Source of the DNA: Ignavibacteriales bacterium
GTDB lineage: Bacteria > Bacteroidota > Ignavibacteria > Ignavibacteriales > Ignavibacteriaceae
NCBI GenBank assembly: GCA_016707585.1
Contig: JADJHL010000002.1
Coordinates: 429,647 to 493,646, forward strand
Reading direction: 5' to 3'
DNA: 64,000 bases
Below, in pieces: positions 25,743 to 35,467 of the stretch (position 1 is its first letter; every line of letters begins with the position of its first letter). A program made the position numbers and the translations under genes. The notes under the pieces were generated by a model that made no database searches, was not told the DNA's origin, and saw only the letters and a list, made by a program, of their open reading frames with translations.

Positions 25743-26972
25743 GTTTTGTTTTTAGTTTCAAGTTTTATTTATTCACAATCCAATCAACAATTGATTAAAG
25801 AAGATGCTCCGGGCGTTTTTATTAATTGCTGGTTTTGCGATTTGAATTTTATTAAAGAACAAATTCCTATTGTAAACTATGTTAACGATAGAAATGATGC
25901 TGATATAAATATTCTTTTCACATCAGAAAAAACAGGCTCTGGCGGATTTGAACGAACAGCCATCTTCTTCGGACAAAAACAATTTGGAGGGAAAAACGAT
26001 ACACTTAAGTTTTCATCTTTGCCAAATGAATCTGCAAACATAACCAGGGATAAAACTGTTGAGATAATAAAACTTGGTCTGGTAAATTATTTGTCAAAAT
26101 CTCCAATATCAGATAAAATTATAATCTCCTATAAAATACCTGAACAAGTTAAAACCAAAGAAGAAGATCCCTGGGATTTTTGGGTTTTTAAATTATCACT
26201 TAATGGTAATTTAAATGGCGAAGAAAAGTACAATTACTTAAATCTTTATGGTAACGTATCTGCAAGCAGAGTAACTGAGTTTACAAAATTCTATACTAGT
26301 TTTTCCAGTTCATATAATGAAAGTAATTATAAATATGATTCGGATGATGGTGTTATTAATTATAAAAGTTTAAGTAGGCAGTATAATTTTTATGTTCATA
26401 ATTATTTTGCAATCGATGAACATTGGTCCTGGGGAATTTCAACAAATCTTTACAAATCAACTTATAGCAATATTGATTTTAGCGGAAGAATTTCTCCTGA
26501 AGTTGAATATAACCTTTATCCATATTCAGTTTCAAATGAAAGACAGTTAAGATTGGATTATAAAATCTCTCCTGTTTACAACAACTACAATACAGAAACT
26601 ATTTTCTTTAAAATGGATGAAGTACTTTTCAGTCAGCAGCTTTCTGCAACGTTATCATTAATAGAACAATGGGGCAGCACTTCAGTTTCGATCAGTGGTT
26701 CAAATTACTTTCACGATATGAGCAAATACAGTATTGATTTATATGGCGATATTTCCTGGCAATTGTTCCGTGGATTTTCACTTAATTTATATGGTCAATA
26801 CTCAAAAATCAGAAATCAAATTTCACTCCCCAAAGGCACTGCAAGCCTGGAGGAAGTTCTTTTGCAAAGAAGACAATTAGAAACTGGTTACCAGTTTTGG
26901 GGAAGTTTTGGAGTTTCATATTCATTTGGATCAATCTATAATAATATTGTTAATCCAAGGTTTGGGAATTGA
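25719..26972 (+). CDS. Outer-membrane beta-barrel protein with small N-terminal domain
   Basis: 417 residues: signal peptide (ending IYSQ), an N-terminal domain at about 25-140 with paired Cys in FINCWFCDLNFIKEQIPIVNY and a DADINILFTSEKTGSGGFER strand, then about 250 residues of alternating aromatic beta strands ending in FGSIYNNIVNPRFGN. I recall similar unnamed proteins in Gemmatimonadota but know no function. It is most likely a barrel porin or assembly factor. Its leader duplicates that of the redoxin gene upstream, and its Cys pair makes it a possible redoxin client; that is inference. Confidence 0.75.
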   Translation: MLHKLLPAVLFLVSSFIYSQSNQQLIKEDAPGVFINCWFCDLNFIKEQIPIVNYVNDRNDADINILFTSEKTGSGGFERTAIFFGQKQFGGKNDTLKFSSLPNESANITRDKTVEIIKLGLVNYLSKSPISDKIIISYKIPEQVKTKEEDPWDFWVFKLSLNGNLNGEEKYNYLNLYGNVSASRVTEFTKFYTSFSSSYNESNYKYDSDDGVINYKSLSRQYNFYVHNYFAIDEHWSWGISTNLYKSTYSNIDFSGRISPEVEYNLYPYSVSNERQLRLDYKISPVYNNYNTETIFFKMDEVLFSQQLSATLSLIEQWGSTSVSISGSNYFHDMSKYSIDLYGDISWQLFRGFSLNLYGQYSKIRNQISLPKGTASLEEVLLQRRQLETGYQFWGSFGVSYSFGSIYNNIVNPRFGN

Positions 26973-27076
26973 ATTTATGTGATTCCTTTTTATAATCTGT
27001 TTAAAAAACATTTTACAATTAAACAAGCAACTGATAACTTTGAATTATAATTATTTATCATTTAAGGGGATCTCAA

Positions 27077-27697
27077 ATGAAAAACAGTTTTGTTTTTGCC
27101 GCATTGGTTAGTTTAATATTTTCTTTCTCTAACGCTTATTCTCAGGGCGTTTTTTTGGAAAAAGGAGAAATTGGTTTTTTTGGCAGTGGTAGTTATTTAA
27201 GCCTGGAAAATGGAAGCGCAACTTCCTTTGGTGCAGGGCTTGCACTTGGTGGTTTTTTTGAAGTGGGTATTTTAAGATCAAATTCAAAAGTAGAAATAGC
27301 AAATTATTACTACTCTAGTAATTTAAGTTTAAAGAGCACTAGTATTTCACTAGGTATCGTGCTGTTAAATAGAAAAGCCATACTTGAAGTAAATCTTGGT
27401 TATTCAAGCACCGATAATTCTGACATTGATGTTTTGTTATTAGGATTTAGCGTGGCTGATAAAATTCCCTTACATGAAAAAATAAGTTGGAACCCAACTT
27501 TAGCATTTGCACTGGGATTTCCACAAGGGGGAAATGATGACAATCCTATTACTGCAATATCACTCTCGGCCCCGATTATTATTGAAAAAATTGTTTACCT
27601 TGGGCCTTCGCTGGGATTTTCCGATGGAGATTTTTCATGGGGAATAACAGGTGGAATTATGGTTAGATTTAATTCTGATATTGCTGGCGGTTGGTAA
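27077..27697 (+). CDS. Small secreted beta-barrel-like protein
   Basis: 206 residues with a signal peptide (MKNSFVFAALVSLIFSFSNAYSQ) and Gly-rich amphipathic strands (FFGSGSYLSLENG, SFGAGLALGGFFEVGILR) ending VRFNSDIAGGW. The pattern suggests an eight-stranded outer-membrane barrel of the OmpX/OmpW size class. No family is recognised. AAGGGGATC precedes the ATG. It lies in the same orientation as the envelope cluster but has its own 104-bp leader. Confidence 0.7.
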   Translation: MKNSFVFAALVSLIFSFSNAYSQGVFLEKGEIGFFGSGSYLSLENGSATSFGAGLALGGFFEVGILRSNSKVEIANYYYSSNLSLKSTSISLGIVLLNRKAILEVNLGYSSTDNSDIDVLLLGFSVADKIPLHEKISWNPTLAFALGFPQGGNDDNPITAISLSAPIIIEKIVYLGPSLGFSDGDFSWGITGGIMVRFNSDIAGGW

Positions 27698-27777
27698 AAT
27701 TTCATCAAATCGATTCATTAGACATATAACCACTTTTCTCCCCTTGATAGCCCGCGATTAATTGCTATTTTTAGGCT

Positions 27778-29617
27778 ATGATAAAGAAAATTCTTACAAT
27801 TTTTCTGTTTACATTTTCAATCTTTGCACAGCAAAATTCTTTGGATCAAAACCAGTTTATGCTTGCTGAAAGTTATGAGCAAAAAGGCGACTTGACCAAA
27901 GCTGTAGAAATTCTTGAAACGTTAAACAAAAAAGATCCAGGTAACATTCAATACTTTAATAAACTAAACACACTTTATCTTCAACTAAAAAAGTATGATG
28001 AATCGATAAAGATTATAAACTCAAGAATTTTACTTACTCCACAAGATATTAGTTTATATGGAATGCTTGGTTCAACCTACTATACTTCCGGAGATCGCAC
28101 AAAAGCTTACCAGGTTTGGGATGATGCAATTGATAAGTTTAAAACAAATCAAATGACATTAAGAATTATCTCAAACTTTGTAATCGATAGAAGAGATTTT
28201 GAAAAAGCTATTGAGTATTTAAATCGTGGTAAAGAATCTTCGCAAGATCCGTTTTTATATTCTTATGATCTTGGTGAACTTTACCAGATAACAATGCGTT
28301 ATCGCGAAGCTGCGAGCGAGTATTGTGATTTGATAAAAGCAAATCAGTCTCAGTATCAGCAGATTGAAAACAAAATACTTTCTTACACAAATAAACCAAA
28401 TGCGCTTGAAGAAACGATTGAGACAGTTGAAAAACACAAATCCGAGAATATAAGTTTTGAGTATTTGCTTGCAAGATTGTACATCGAAAAAAAAGATTAC
28501 AGCAATGCATTTGATTTGTATAAAGAGATCGATAAAAAACAAAACACAAACGGTTCTGATCTTTATTCCTTTGGCAATTTTGTTTATCGTGATGGCGAAT
28601 ATAAAACTGCATCAGAAGTTTTTACGTTTTTAATTGATAACTATAACGATCAGCAAAATACCCCGCTTGCAAAACTTGGATATGCAAAAACACAGGAAGC
28701 CTTGTTTATTCAGCACTATAATTTATTAAACCCGGAATGGAAGCCTTTTTCCTCATTGCAAAAACTTGATGGGAATGAAATCAATCCCGTTATTGAAGCC
28801 TATGAAGAAATTGTAAAAACCTACACACACTCTGAGGTTGGAATTGAAGCAAATCTTAGGATTGGTATTTTATTTTTACATTATCAAAACAATTTTGCTG
28901 AAGCTGAAAGATATCTAAAGTTAATTACGGAAAGTTATCCAACTTCAAAAGTTGCTTCACTTGCATTTATTGAACTTGGAAATATTTTTCTTCAAAAAGC
29001 AAATCTTATTGAAGCAGAAAAACATTTTAATATGCAACTAAGCTTGCGCGCGCTAATGCTGAAGATAAAAGTTTTGCAAATTATCAGCTTGCAAGAATTT
29101 TTTCTTTCAGAAATGATTTTGAATCAGCCCGAGAAAATATTTATTGGATGTTATGGGCAATCTTAAAGATAACATAGCCAATGATGCGATTGAATTTTCA
29201 ATTCTGCTGAACACTGCAAAGAATGATTCTTCTAACCTTTCGCTTTATTGCTCGGCAGAATTTTTAACAGAACAGAAAAGATTTGATGAAGCAAAAGAAT
29301 TATATAGCCAGCTTTCACAAAATCAACAAGCCTTTGTATTTCATTCAATTGCCAAACTTAGAGTTGCAGAAATGCTTATTGCGCTTGATGATTACCAGAA
29401 TGCAATTGCCAATCTTTCCCTGCTTGTTGATGAGGCGGAGAAAAACATTTATGCGGATAAAGCCTTATATTTGCAGGGTCAGATTTATCAGTTTGGATTG
29501 AAAGATTCTATAAAAGCTGTTGAATCTTATGAAAGTTTACTTGCTAAATTTCCAAGGTCACTTTACCTAGATAAAGCAAGAGAAAATATAATTGAGTTAA
29601 AGAAAAAAATTAGTTAG
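27778..29617 (+). CDS. Secreted TPR-repeat protein, interrupted by two frameshifts
   Basis: The first frame (27778-29166) begins with a signal peptide (ending FAQ) and carries many TPR units (for example AESYEQKGDLTKAVEILETL). Near 29030 the reading moves to another frame (ATKLARANAEDKSFANYQLA), and near 29130-29150 to a third (MGNLKDNIANDAIEFSILL), which runs to 29617. Joined, it gives about 612 residues of uninterrupted TPR pattern, so one gene was intended. Each break fits the loss of one base. TPR arrays are protein-protein scaffolds; the envelope location and partner are inferred. The gene may be a true pseudogene or a consensus error. clpX follows nine bases later. Confidence 0.8.
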
Positions 29618-29625
29618 GATGTTTG

Positions 29626-30876
29626 ATGTCTAAAAAACCGGGACAAAAGATTGTTAAGTGTTCCTTTTGCGGAAGAGATGGAAATGAAGTCGGCAGTATG
29701 ATTGCCGGGCCGGATGTTTACATTTGCGATATTTGTATTGGCAGCAGTGTAGACATATTAAAGAACAATCTTGCCGCAGTTAACAATCAGAAGCAAGGCA
29801 AGTGGAACAACCATACGCCGGAAACGATCAAAAAAGCTCTTGAGGAATATGTTATTGGACAGGACAGAGCAAAAAAAGTTTTAGCTGTTGCTGTTTACAA
29901 TCATTATAAAAGAATAGGATCACGAACAACATTTTTTGAACTTGATGATGTTGAAATAGAAAAGAGCAATATTCTTCTTATTGGGCCAACAGGAGTTGGA
30001 AAAACTTTACTTGCACAAACACTTGCTAAAACTTTAGATGTTCCATTCGCTATTGCAGATGCAACAACTTTAACAGAAGCCGGTTACGTTGGTGATGATG
30101 TTGAATCGGTTCTTGTTCATTTACTGCAAGCAGCGGATTACAATTTAGAGCGTGCGCAAAAAGGAATTGTTTATATTGATGAGATTGATAAGGTTGCACG
30201 CAAAAGTGAAAGCACATCAATTACACGTGATGTTTCGGGTGAAGGCGTTCAGCAAGCATTGTTAAAAATATTGGAAGGAACAATTGCCGGCATTCCACCA
30301 AAAGGCGGAAGAAAACATCCCGAACAAAGTTTGATTAATCTTAACACAAAAAATATTCTTTTTATCGTTGGAGGCGCATTTGATGGAATTGATAAAATCA
30401 TCGCAAAAAGAATTAACGAAAATAGAATGGGATTTTCATCAGACTTAAAAACTAAAACAAAAGAAGATGATTTAATTTCTCACATCCAACCAGAAGATCT
30501 TTTAAGATTTGGGTTGATACCGGAACTTATCGGAAGACTGCCTGTTGCAGCTCCACTTCATCAGCTAACAGAAGAAGCAATGCGCAATATTTTAACTGAG
30601 CCAAAGAATGCAATTATCAAACAATACAAAAAATTATTTTTGATGGAAGGAATAGAATTAGAGTTCGATCCGTTTGCATTAGATACCATTGTTAAAAAAT
30701 CAATGGAAAGAAAAACCGGTGCGCGTGCTTTGCGCAGTATTGTTGAAGATTTTATGATTGATATAATGTATGATCTTCCAAACAAAAAAGATGTTGATAA
30801 ATGCATCATAACAAAAGATGTTGTTGAAAAATATGCTGAACCGATTTTTATAAAGAGTGACGTTAAGTCTGCGTAA
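29626..30876 (+). CDS. clpX: ATP-dependent Clp protease ATP-binding subunit ClpX
   Basis: 416 residues from ATG 29626 (AGGAT upstream; the TTG at 29623 is rejected). The N-terminal zinc finger is CSFCGRDGNEVGSMIAG... CDIC, Walker A GPTGVGKTLLAQ, Walker B VYIDEIDK, the sensor and arginine-finger regions follow, and the pore loop is in the GYVGDD region. It unfolds tagged proteins for ClpP, which is not in this window. It is complete, unlike the TPR gene just upstream. Confidence 0.97.
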   Translation: MSKKPGQKIVKCSFCGRDGNEVGSMIAGPDVYICDICIGSSVDILKNNLAAVNNQKQGKWNNHTPETIKKALEEYVIGQDRAKKVLAVAVYNHYKRIGSRTTFFELDDVEIEKSNILLIGPTGVGKTLLAQTLAKTLDVPFAIADATTLTEAGYVGDDVESVLVHLLQAADYNLERAQKGIVYIDEIDKVARKSESTSITRDVSGEGVQQALLKILEGTIAGIPPKGGRKHPEQSLINLNTKNILFIVGGAFDGIDKIIAKRINENRMGFSSDLKTKTKEDDLISHIQPEDLLRFGLIPELIGRLPVAAPLHQLTEEAMRNILTEPKNAIIKQYKKLFLMEGIELEFDPFALDTIVKKSMERKTGARALRSIVEDFMIDIMYDLPNKKDVDKCIITKDVVEKYAEPIFIKSDVKSA

Positions 30877-30905
30877 GATTCTTTTATTTATTAATTAACA
30901 TTTTT

Positions 30906-30931
30906 GTCATGCCGGACTTGATCCGGCATCT
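30906..30931. repeat. GTCATGCCGGA palindrome
   Basis: ATGCCGGA-CTTGA-TCCGGCAT (30909-30929), the bare outer arms of the element at 15214-15256 without its core. It lies 30 bp after the clpX stop and seven bases before the next ATG, so it may both terminate clpX and structure the next mRNA leader. Confidence 0.8.
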
Positions 30932-30937
30932 ATTTTT

Positions 30938-32199
30938 ATGATAAATAAATACCAAAAAATATTCTTTCTTCTAATTTTGATTTCGGCTGAAGTTTTCGCC
31001 CAAAATAAAATCCTTATTCCGATGGATCTTTCTCAGACTGATCATCTTAAAGCTTATGGAATAACTTTTCATGCTTTAGAAGATGGATTAAAAGCTGATT
31101 GGCTATTAAACTATCGCGGTGGTTCATTCCTGATAGATAAATCTGATAAAATCGTTTCTGAGTGTTTACTTGAAGAAGTTTTCTTTGAACAAATAACTCT
31201 CGGTCAGGCTTCTCAAATCTATGCTGAAGTACAAAGTGAAGATAATAATATGGATGTTGTTCGATTAGAGAAAGCACCAAAGATTGCGGTTTATGTTCCT
31301 CCAGGATTTGCACCGTGGGATGATGCTGTAACATTAGCGTTAGAATATGCAAAAGTAAAGTATGAAAAAATTTGGAATGATGAAATTCTTCGCGGCGATT
31401 TAGAAAAATATGATTGGATTCATTTGCATCACGAAGATTTTACAGGACAATATGGAAAATTTTATGGAAGTTTTAGTAATGCGCAATGGTATATTGATCA
31501 GCAAATAATGTATGAGAAAATGCAAAGAAAAATGGATTCAATAAAGTTTCTGATATGATGAAAGCAGTTTCGCTGACAATTAAAAATTTTGTTGGGCAAG
31601 GCGGATTTCTATTTGCAATGTGCAGTGCAACTGATTCTTATGATATATCACTTGCCGCAGAAGATGTTGATATTTGCGCTCCTGTTTTTGATGGCGATGC
31701 TGCTGATCCTGACGCACAAAGTAAACTTGATTTCTCAAAAACATTTGCGTTTAAGGATTTTAAAATTGATATGAATCCTTACATTTATGAGTACAGTGAT
31801 ATTGATATCCAACCAATGGAAATTGGTTTACAGCAAAATGATTACTTTACGTTTTTTGATTTTTCAGCGAAGTATGATCCTGTTCCTACAATGTTAACTC
31901 AGAATCATGCTAATGTGATTGAAGGATTTATGGGACAGACAACTATGTTTAGAAAAAATCTCATAAAAAATTCTGTTATTGTTATGGCAGAAAGACAAGG
32001 AACAGATCAGGTTAGATATGTTCATGGAAATTTCGGAAGAGGCACGTTTACTTTTTATGGCGGTCACGATCCGGAAGATTACCAGCATGCAGTTGGTGAT
32101 CCGCCAACAGAATTAAGTTTGCATAAAAATTCTCCGGGATACAGATTAATTTTAAACAATATTTTATTTCCGGCAGCAACAAAGAAAAAAAAAACATAA
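30938..32199 (+). CDS. Secreted protein of the family often labelled asparagine synthetase B, one frameshift
   Basis: Two frames (30938-31558 and 31555-32199) make one protein. The first reads through VYVPPGFAPWDDAVTLALEYA and DWIHLHHEDFTGQYGKFYGS. The second continues VGQGGFLFAMCSATDSYDISL, KLDFSKTFAFKDFKIDMNPY and YGGHDPEDYQHAVGDPPTEL. One extra A in the A-run at 31528-31532 restores a single frame of about 421 residues. A signal peptide (MINKYQKIFFLLILISAEVFAQ) shows export, which does not fit a real cytoplasmic asparagine synthetase. From memory, close relatives in Bacteroidota carry that label without glutaminase or synthetase motifs. Function unknown; it resembles a glutamine-amidotransferase-like fold (ThuA-like). 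Confidence 0.78.
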
Positions 32200-32251
32200 T
32201 ACAGTTTGTTGTTGGTAGTGAGTAGTTAGCAGTAAAAACACAAAGGAATTT

Positions 32252-32908
32252 ATGAAAACAATAAAAATCAAAAACAGCAGTAAAGAAATTACAATTAGTA
32301 AAATAGTTTGCGTTGGAAGAAATTATGCTGAACATGTTCACGAGCTTGGAAATGTAATTCACGAAAAACCGGTTGTGTTTTTAAAAACAGTTTCATCCGT
32401 CATCTATTCGGGAGATGAAATTATTTATCCATCATTTTCGAATGATATGCACCACGAAACAGAATTAGTTTTATTGATTGGTGCAGATATTAAAGATGCT
32501 GATTCTGAAACCGCTGAAAGAGCGATTTCAGGATATGGAATCGGATTAGATATGACTTTACGTGATGTTCAGGCAGATTTAAAACATAAAGGACATCCCT
32601 GGACAATTGCAAAATGTTTTGATACATCCACAGTGCTTTCTGAGTTTGTTGAAAAATCCTCACACCAGCTTACTCTTGATGAAACTATTTCATTAAAAAT
32701 AAACGGCGAGTACAGACAAAAAGATCAGTTAAATAAAATGCTTCACAAACCTGTTGAGATTGTTCAATACATTTCATCACTAATGAAACTTGAAGCAGGC
32801 GATTTGATTTTTACAGGCACACCTAAAGGTGTAAGTAAGGTTGCCAGCGGAGATATATTAGTTGCAGCGCTTGATGGAATTGTAACACTTGAGTGTAGTA
32901 TTAAATAA
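32252..32908 (+). CDS. Fumarylacetoacetate hydrolase-family protein
   Basis: 218 residues. The metal-binding HHETELVLLIG (Glu-x-Glu near residue 70) and GYGIGLDMTLRDVQ (Asp near 100) are intact, as is GDLIFTGTPKGVSKV. This short form is typical of acylpyruvate hydrolase or oxaloacetate decarboxylase-type members (FAHD1-like). AAAGGAATTT precedes the ATG. The gene is convergent with ruvA across a palindromic repeat. The exact substrate cannot be assigned. Confidence 0.9.
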   Translation: MKTIKIKNSSKEITISKIVCVGRNYAEHVHELGNVIHEKPVVFLKTVSSVIYSGDEIIYPSFSNDMHHETELVLLIGADIKDADSETAERAISGYGIGLDMTLRDVQADLKHKGHPWTIAKCFDTSTVLSEFVEKSSHQLTLDETISLKINGEYRQKDQLNKMLHKPVEIVQYISSLMKLEAGDLIFTGTPKGVSKVASGDILVAALDGIVTLECSIK

Positions 32909-32915
32909 TTGTGGT

Positions 32916-32992
32916 GTCATTGCAAGGAGTCTTCGACGAAGCAATTCAATCATCAAACAGATTGTTTCACCCTAATCGGGATTCGCAATGAC
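32916..32992. repeat. GTCATTGC-type palindromic repeat between convergent genes
   Basis: Bounded by GTCATTGC (32916-32923) and GCAATGAC (32985-32992), with inner GAAGCAATTC and GATTGTTTC. It is related to 22641-22730 but 13 bp shorter, and lies eight bases from one gene end and ten from the other, so it could act as a bidirectional terminator. Confidence 0.85.
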
Positions 32993-33001
32993 GTCCATTC
33001 T

Positions 33002-33580
33002 TTACTTGTTCAATCCCGCCAAAGCCTTTCTTATAAGTTCTTCCAAAGAATAGTTTGCATTTTCAGAAAGCAAATCTCTTACAACTTTTTCAGAAAGTTG
33101 CCTTTGGTAACCAAGAGTTGCCAATGCCGAAATTGCTTCATCTTTTGCAGATGTTGTTTTAATTGATCCATCTGCTTTAATTGCATCAACTTTATTTCTT
33201 AATTCAAGTACAACGCGCTCTGCTGTTTTCCTTCCAATTCCTGGGATAGCAATTAAACGGGAAACGTTTCCATTTGCAATAGCATCTTTTAAATCATCAA
33301 CAGAAATTCCGGATAATATTCCCAAACTTACTTTGGGACCAATTCCACTTATAGAAATTAAAAGCTCAAACATTTCTTTTTCTGATTGAGTAAAAAATCC
33401 AAACAAAGTTATTGAGTCTTCTTTAACACTTGTATGAATGAAAAGTGAAACAATATCTTTATCAGAAATTTTTTCAAATGTGCTGATAGAAATATTAACC
33501 AAATAACCAACTCCGTTTACATCAAGTATAATTTGTGTTGGTTTGGATGAAATAATTTTCCCAGTCAAATAACCGATCAT
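33002..33580 (-). CDS. ruvA: Holliday junction branch migration protein RuvA
   Basis: 192 residues: OB-fold domain I (MIGYLTGKIISSKPTQIILDVNG), a helix-hairpin-helix region (LLISISGIGPKVSLGILSG and LIAIPGIGRKTAERVVLEL) and C-terminal domain III (AISALATLGYQRQLSEKVV) that contacts RuvB. It binds four-way junctions as a tetramer. ruvC lies upstream in the same direction with a four-helix-bundle gene in between. ruvB is not in the window. Confidence 0.96.
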   Translation of the reverse strand: MIGYLTGKIISSKPTQIILDVNGVGYLVNISISTFEKISDKDIVSLFIHTSVKEDSITLFGFFTQSEKEMFELLISISGIGPKVSLGILSGISVDDLKDAIANGNVSRLIAIPGIGRKTAERVVLELRNKVDAIKADGSIKTTSAKDEAISALATLGYQRQLSEKVVRDLLSENANYSLEELIRKALAGLNK

Positions 33581-33650
33581 AGAAATTTAAAAATTAAATG
33601 ATTAAAATATTTAAAAATTAGAATTGCAAAAAGCAATTTGTTGTTTGTGA

Positions 33651-34028
33651 TTACTTTAAAACGATAGAACTCTTTTTTAAGTATTTTATAAAATTAGAAA
33701 TTTGAGTAATAATATTTATTGCCATTTGATAATGCACACTAAAACTATCTTGTGAAATATAACCCAAATCAATTGCAACATAAAGCATCGATCTAACTTC
33801 TCCGGCGGAACCCTTCGAATAGCCTAAAAACTTTACGTACTCTTTATTGTTGTTTCTCTCAAATCCCTCAGCAATATTATTCATAATTGAAACAGAAGCT
33901 CTTTGAATTTGCTCTCTTAATCCAAAATCTTTACTAAACTTTCCATCAGAAGTAAGTTGATAAATTGATTTTACAAGAATTCTGCTGTCTTTCCAAACCT
34001 TCAAATCTTCAAATGAATTTACCTTCAT
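33651..34028 (-). CDS. Four-helix-bundle protein (23S rRNA-IVS type)
   Basis: 125 residues with the family signature FEDLKVWKDSRILVKSIYQL at the start, FGLREQIQRASVSIMNNIAEGFER in the middle and YSKGSAGEVRSMLYVA. These proteins were first met in intervening sequences of 23S rRNA genes and are widespread as mobile-looking single genes; their function is not established. Here it sits between ruvC and ruvA, a position that looks like insertion into the operon. Confidence 0.88.
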   Translation of the reverse strand: MKVNSFEDLKVWKDSRILVKSIYQLTSDGKFSKDFGLREQIQRASVSIMNNIAEGFERNNNKEYVKFLGYSKGSAGEVRSMLYVAIDLGYISQDSFSVHYQMAINIITQISNFIKYLKKSSIVLK

Positions 34029-34098
34029 TTACACCTCCAATAATATTTGAATATTTGTTTGAATTTTAATCTTTGAATTTTTTAATCTTTCAAATCTT

Positions 34099-34638
34099 TT
34101 AATTCTGTATTACTCTTTCCGGATAAGCTTCAATAAAAGATTTCCAATCTTTAGTTTTCTTTACGGGATTCTTAAATCTGAACGCATGACAAAGTGCAAT
34201 TGCTAGTGCATCGCTCTCATCTACTTTTATTTTTTCTGATTTAATATTCAATAAAGTCTTAATCATAAATGAAACTTGTTCTTTACTTGCTGCGCCTTTT
34301 CCCACAACTGATTTTTTTACTTCTCTTGGTGAATATTCACTTGCTGGAACGTTATTATGTAAAGCACAAAGAATTGAAACTCCGCGCGCATAACCAATTT
34401 TCATTGCCGACTGGACATTTTTTCCATAGAAAGCTGTTTCAATTGCAAACTCGTCTGGTTTATATTTTTTTATGATTTTACTTATTTCACTGTAGATAAT
34501 TTCAAGTCGTTGTGGAATTGGTTCATTTGCGGGAAGGTTAATTGATCCGCCGGCAATTCTTATGAAGGTATTATTTAAATACTTAATAACTCCGTATCCG
34601 GTAATTCTTGTTCCAGGATCTATACCTAAAATGATCAT
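34099..34638 (-). CDS. ruvC: Holliday junction resolvase RuvC
   Basis: 179 residues. Catalytic acids are visible in LGIDPGTRITGYGV (first Asp), EFAIETAFYGKN (Glu) and VDESDALAIALCHA (the last Asp pair). It resolves four-way junctions as a dimer. The spacing to yebC upstream is 104 bp and contains a composite repeat, so ruvC may have its own promoter. Confidence 0.95.
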   Translation of the reverse strand: MIILGIDPGTRITGYGVIKYLNNTFIRIAGGSINLPANEPIPQRLEIIYSEISKIIKKYKPDEFAIETAFYGKNVQSAMKIGYARGVSILCALHNNVPASEYSPREVKKSVVGKGAASKEQVSFMIKTLLNIKSEKIKVDESDALAIALCHAFRFKNPVKKTKDWKSFIEAYPERVIQN

Positions 34639-34664
34639 AGAAAGTTTTAAGTTATTTTAAAAAT

Positions 34665-34711
34665 AGATTCCCACTTTCTCCCAAAGGGATGCCTATGGCA
34701 GTGGGAATGAC
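34665..34711. repeat. Composite palindromic repeat sharing its core with the 15.2 kb element
   Basis: Outer arms ATTCCCACT (34667-34675) and AGTGGGAAT (34700-34708). The inner CCCAAAGGGATGCCTATGGC is the reverse complement of the core at 15222-15245 apart from two positions. It sits between yebC and ruvC. Confidence 0.8.
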
Positions 34712-34742
34712 AATAATAATTTTATCAAAAAATAATCAGAAT

Positions 34743-35465
34743 TTATTCAACAATATCAGCGTTTGAAAAAACATTTTGAACATCATCAAGATCTTCAAGC
34801 GATTCAATCAGTTTAACAACTTTTTCAGCATCTTCACCTTTAACTTCAATTAAATTTTTTGCAATCCATTGTAGCGAAGCATTTTCAACTGTAAATTTTT
34901 TATCAACCAAAGTTCTTCTAACTGTCTCAAAAGATTCAATAGTAGTTGCAACTTCAAAATAGTCTTCTTCAGTTGTAAGGTCATCGGCTCCGGCATCTAA
35001 AACTATTTCCATCACATCATCTTCTTTTTTACCTTCTGCAGGCAAAGTGATAATTCCTTTTCTATCAAACATCCACGCAACAGAGCCGGTTTCGCCCATA
35101 CCTGCCCCGTATTTACTGAATAGATGTCTTACTTCTGCAACTGTTCTGTTCTTATTATCTGTAGCAACTTCAACAACAACTGCAATTCCTGCTGGAGCGT
35201 AACCTTCGTAAGTTAATTCATGATAAACTACTCCTTCAAGTTCGCCTGTTGCTTTTTTAATTGCGCGTTCGATATTATCTAACGGCATATTTTGGGCTTT
35301 AGCATTATCAACAGCTAAACGCAATCTTGGATTGCCGTTTATATCACCACCAGCACGTGCGGCAATGGTAATTTCTTTAATAAGCTTTGTAAAAATTTTT
35401 CCTCTTTTAGAATCGAGTGCAGCTTTTTTTCTTTTAATCGTTGCCCACTTTGAGTGACCGGACAT
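34743..35465 (-). CDS. yebC: YebC/PmpR-family protein (DNA-binding regulator or translation factor)
   Basis: 240 residues, the usual size. The N-terminus is MSGHSKWATIKRKKAALDSKRGK and the acidic C-terminal domains include the FSKYGAGMGETGSVAWMFDR motif. Family members bind DNA, and related proteins ease ribosome stalling at proline runs. Genes of this family commonly neighbour ruvC, as here. It starts two bases after the recJ stop, so it is co-transcribed with recJ. Confidence 0.95.
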   Translation of the reverse strand: MSGHSKWATIKRKKAALDSKRGKIFTKLIKEITIAARAGGDINGNPRLRLAVDNAKAQNMPLDNIERAIKKATGELEGVVYHELTYEGYAPAGIAVVVEVATDNKNRTVAEVRHLFSKYGAGMGETGSVAWMFDRKGIITLPAEGKKEDDVMEIVLDAGADDLTTEEDYFEVATTIESFETVRRTLVDKKFTVENASLQWIAKNLIEVKGEDAEKVVKLIESLEDLDDVQNVFSNADIVE

Positions 35466-35467
35466 TA

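Noticed and set aside
28208..28612. Two long minus-strand frames with many Cys and His
   Set aside because: They are antisense to TPR-coding sequence and composition follows the complement of that gene.
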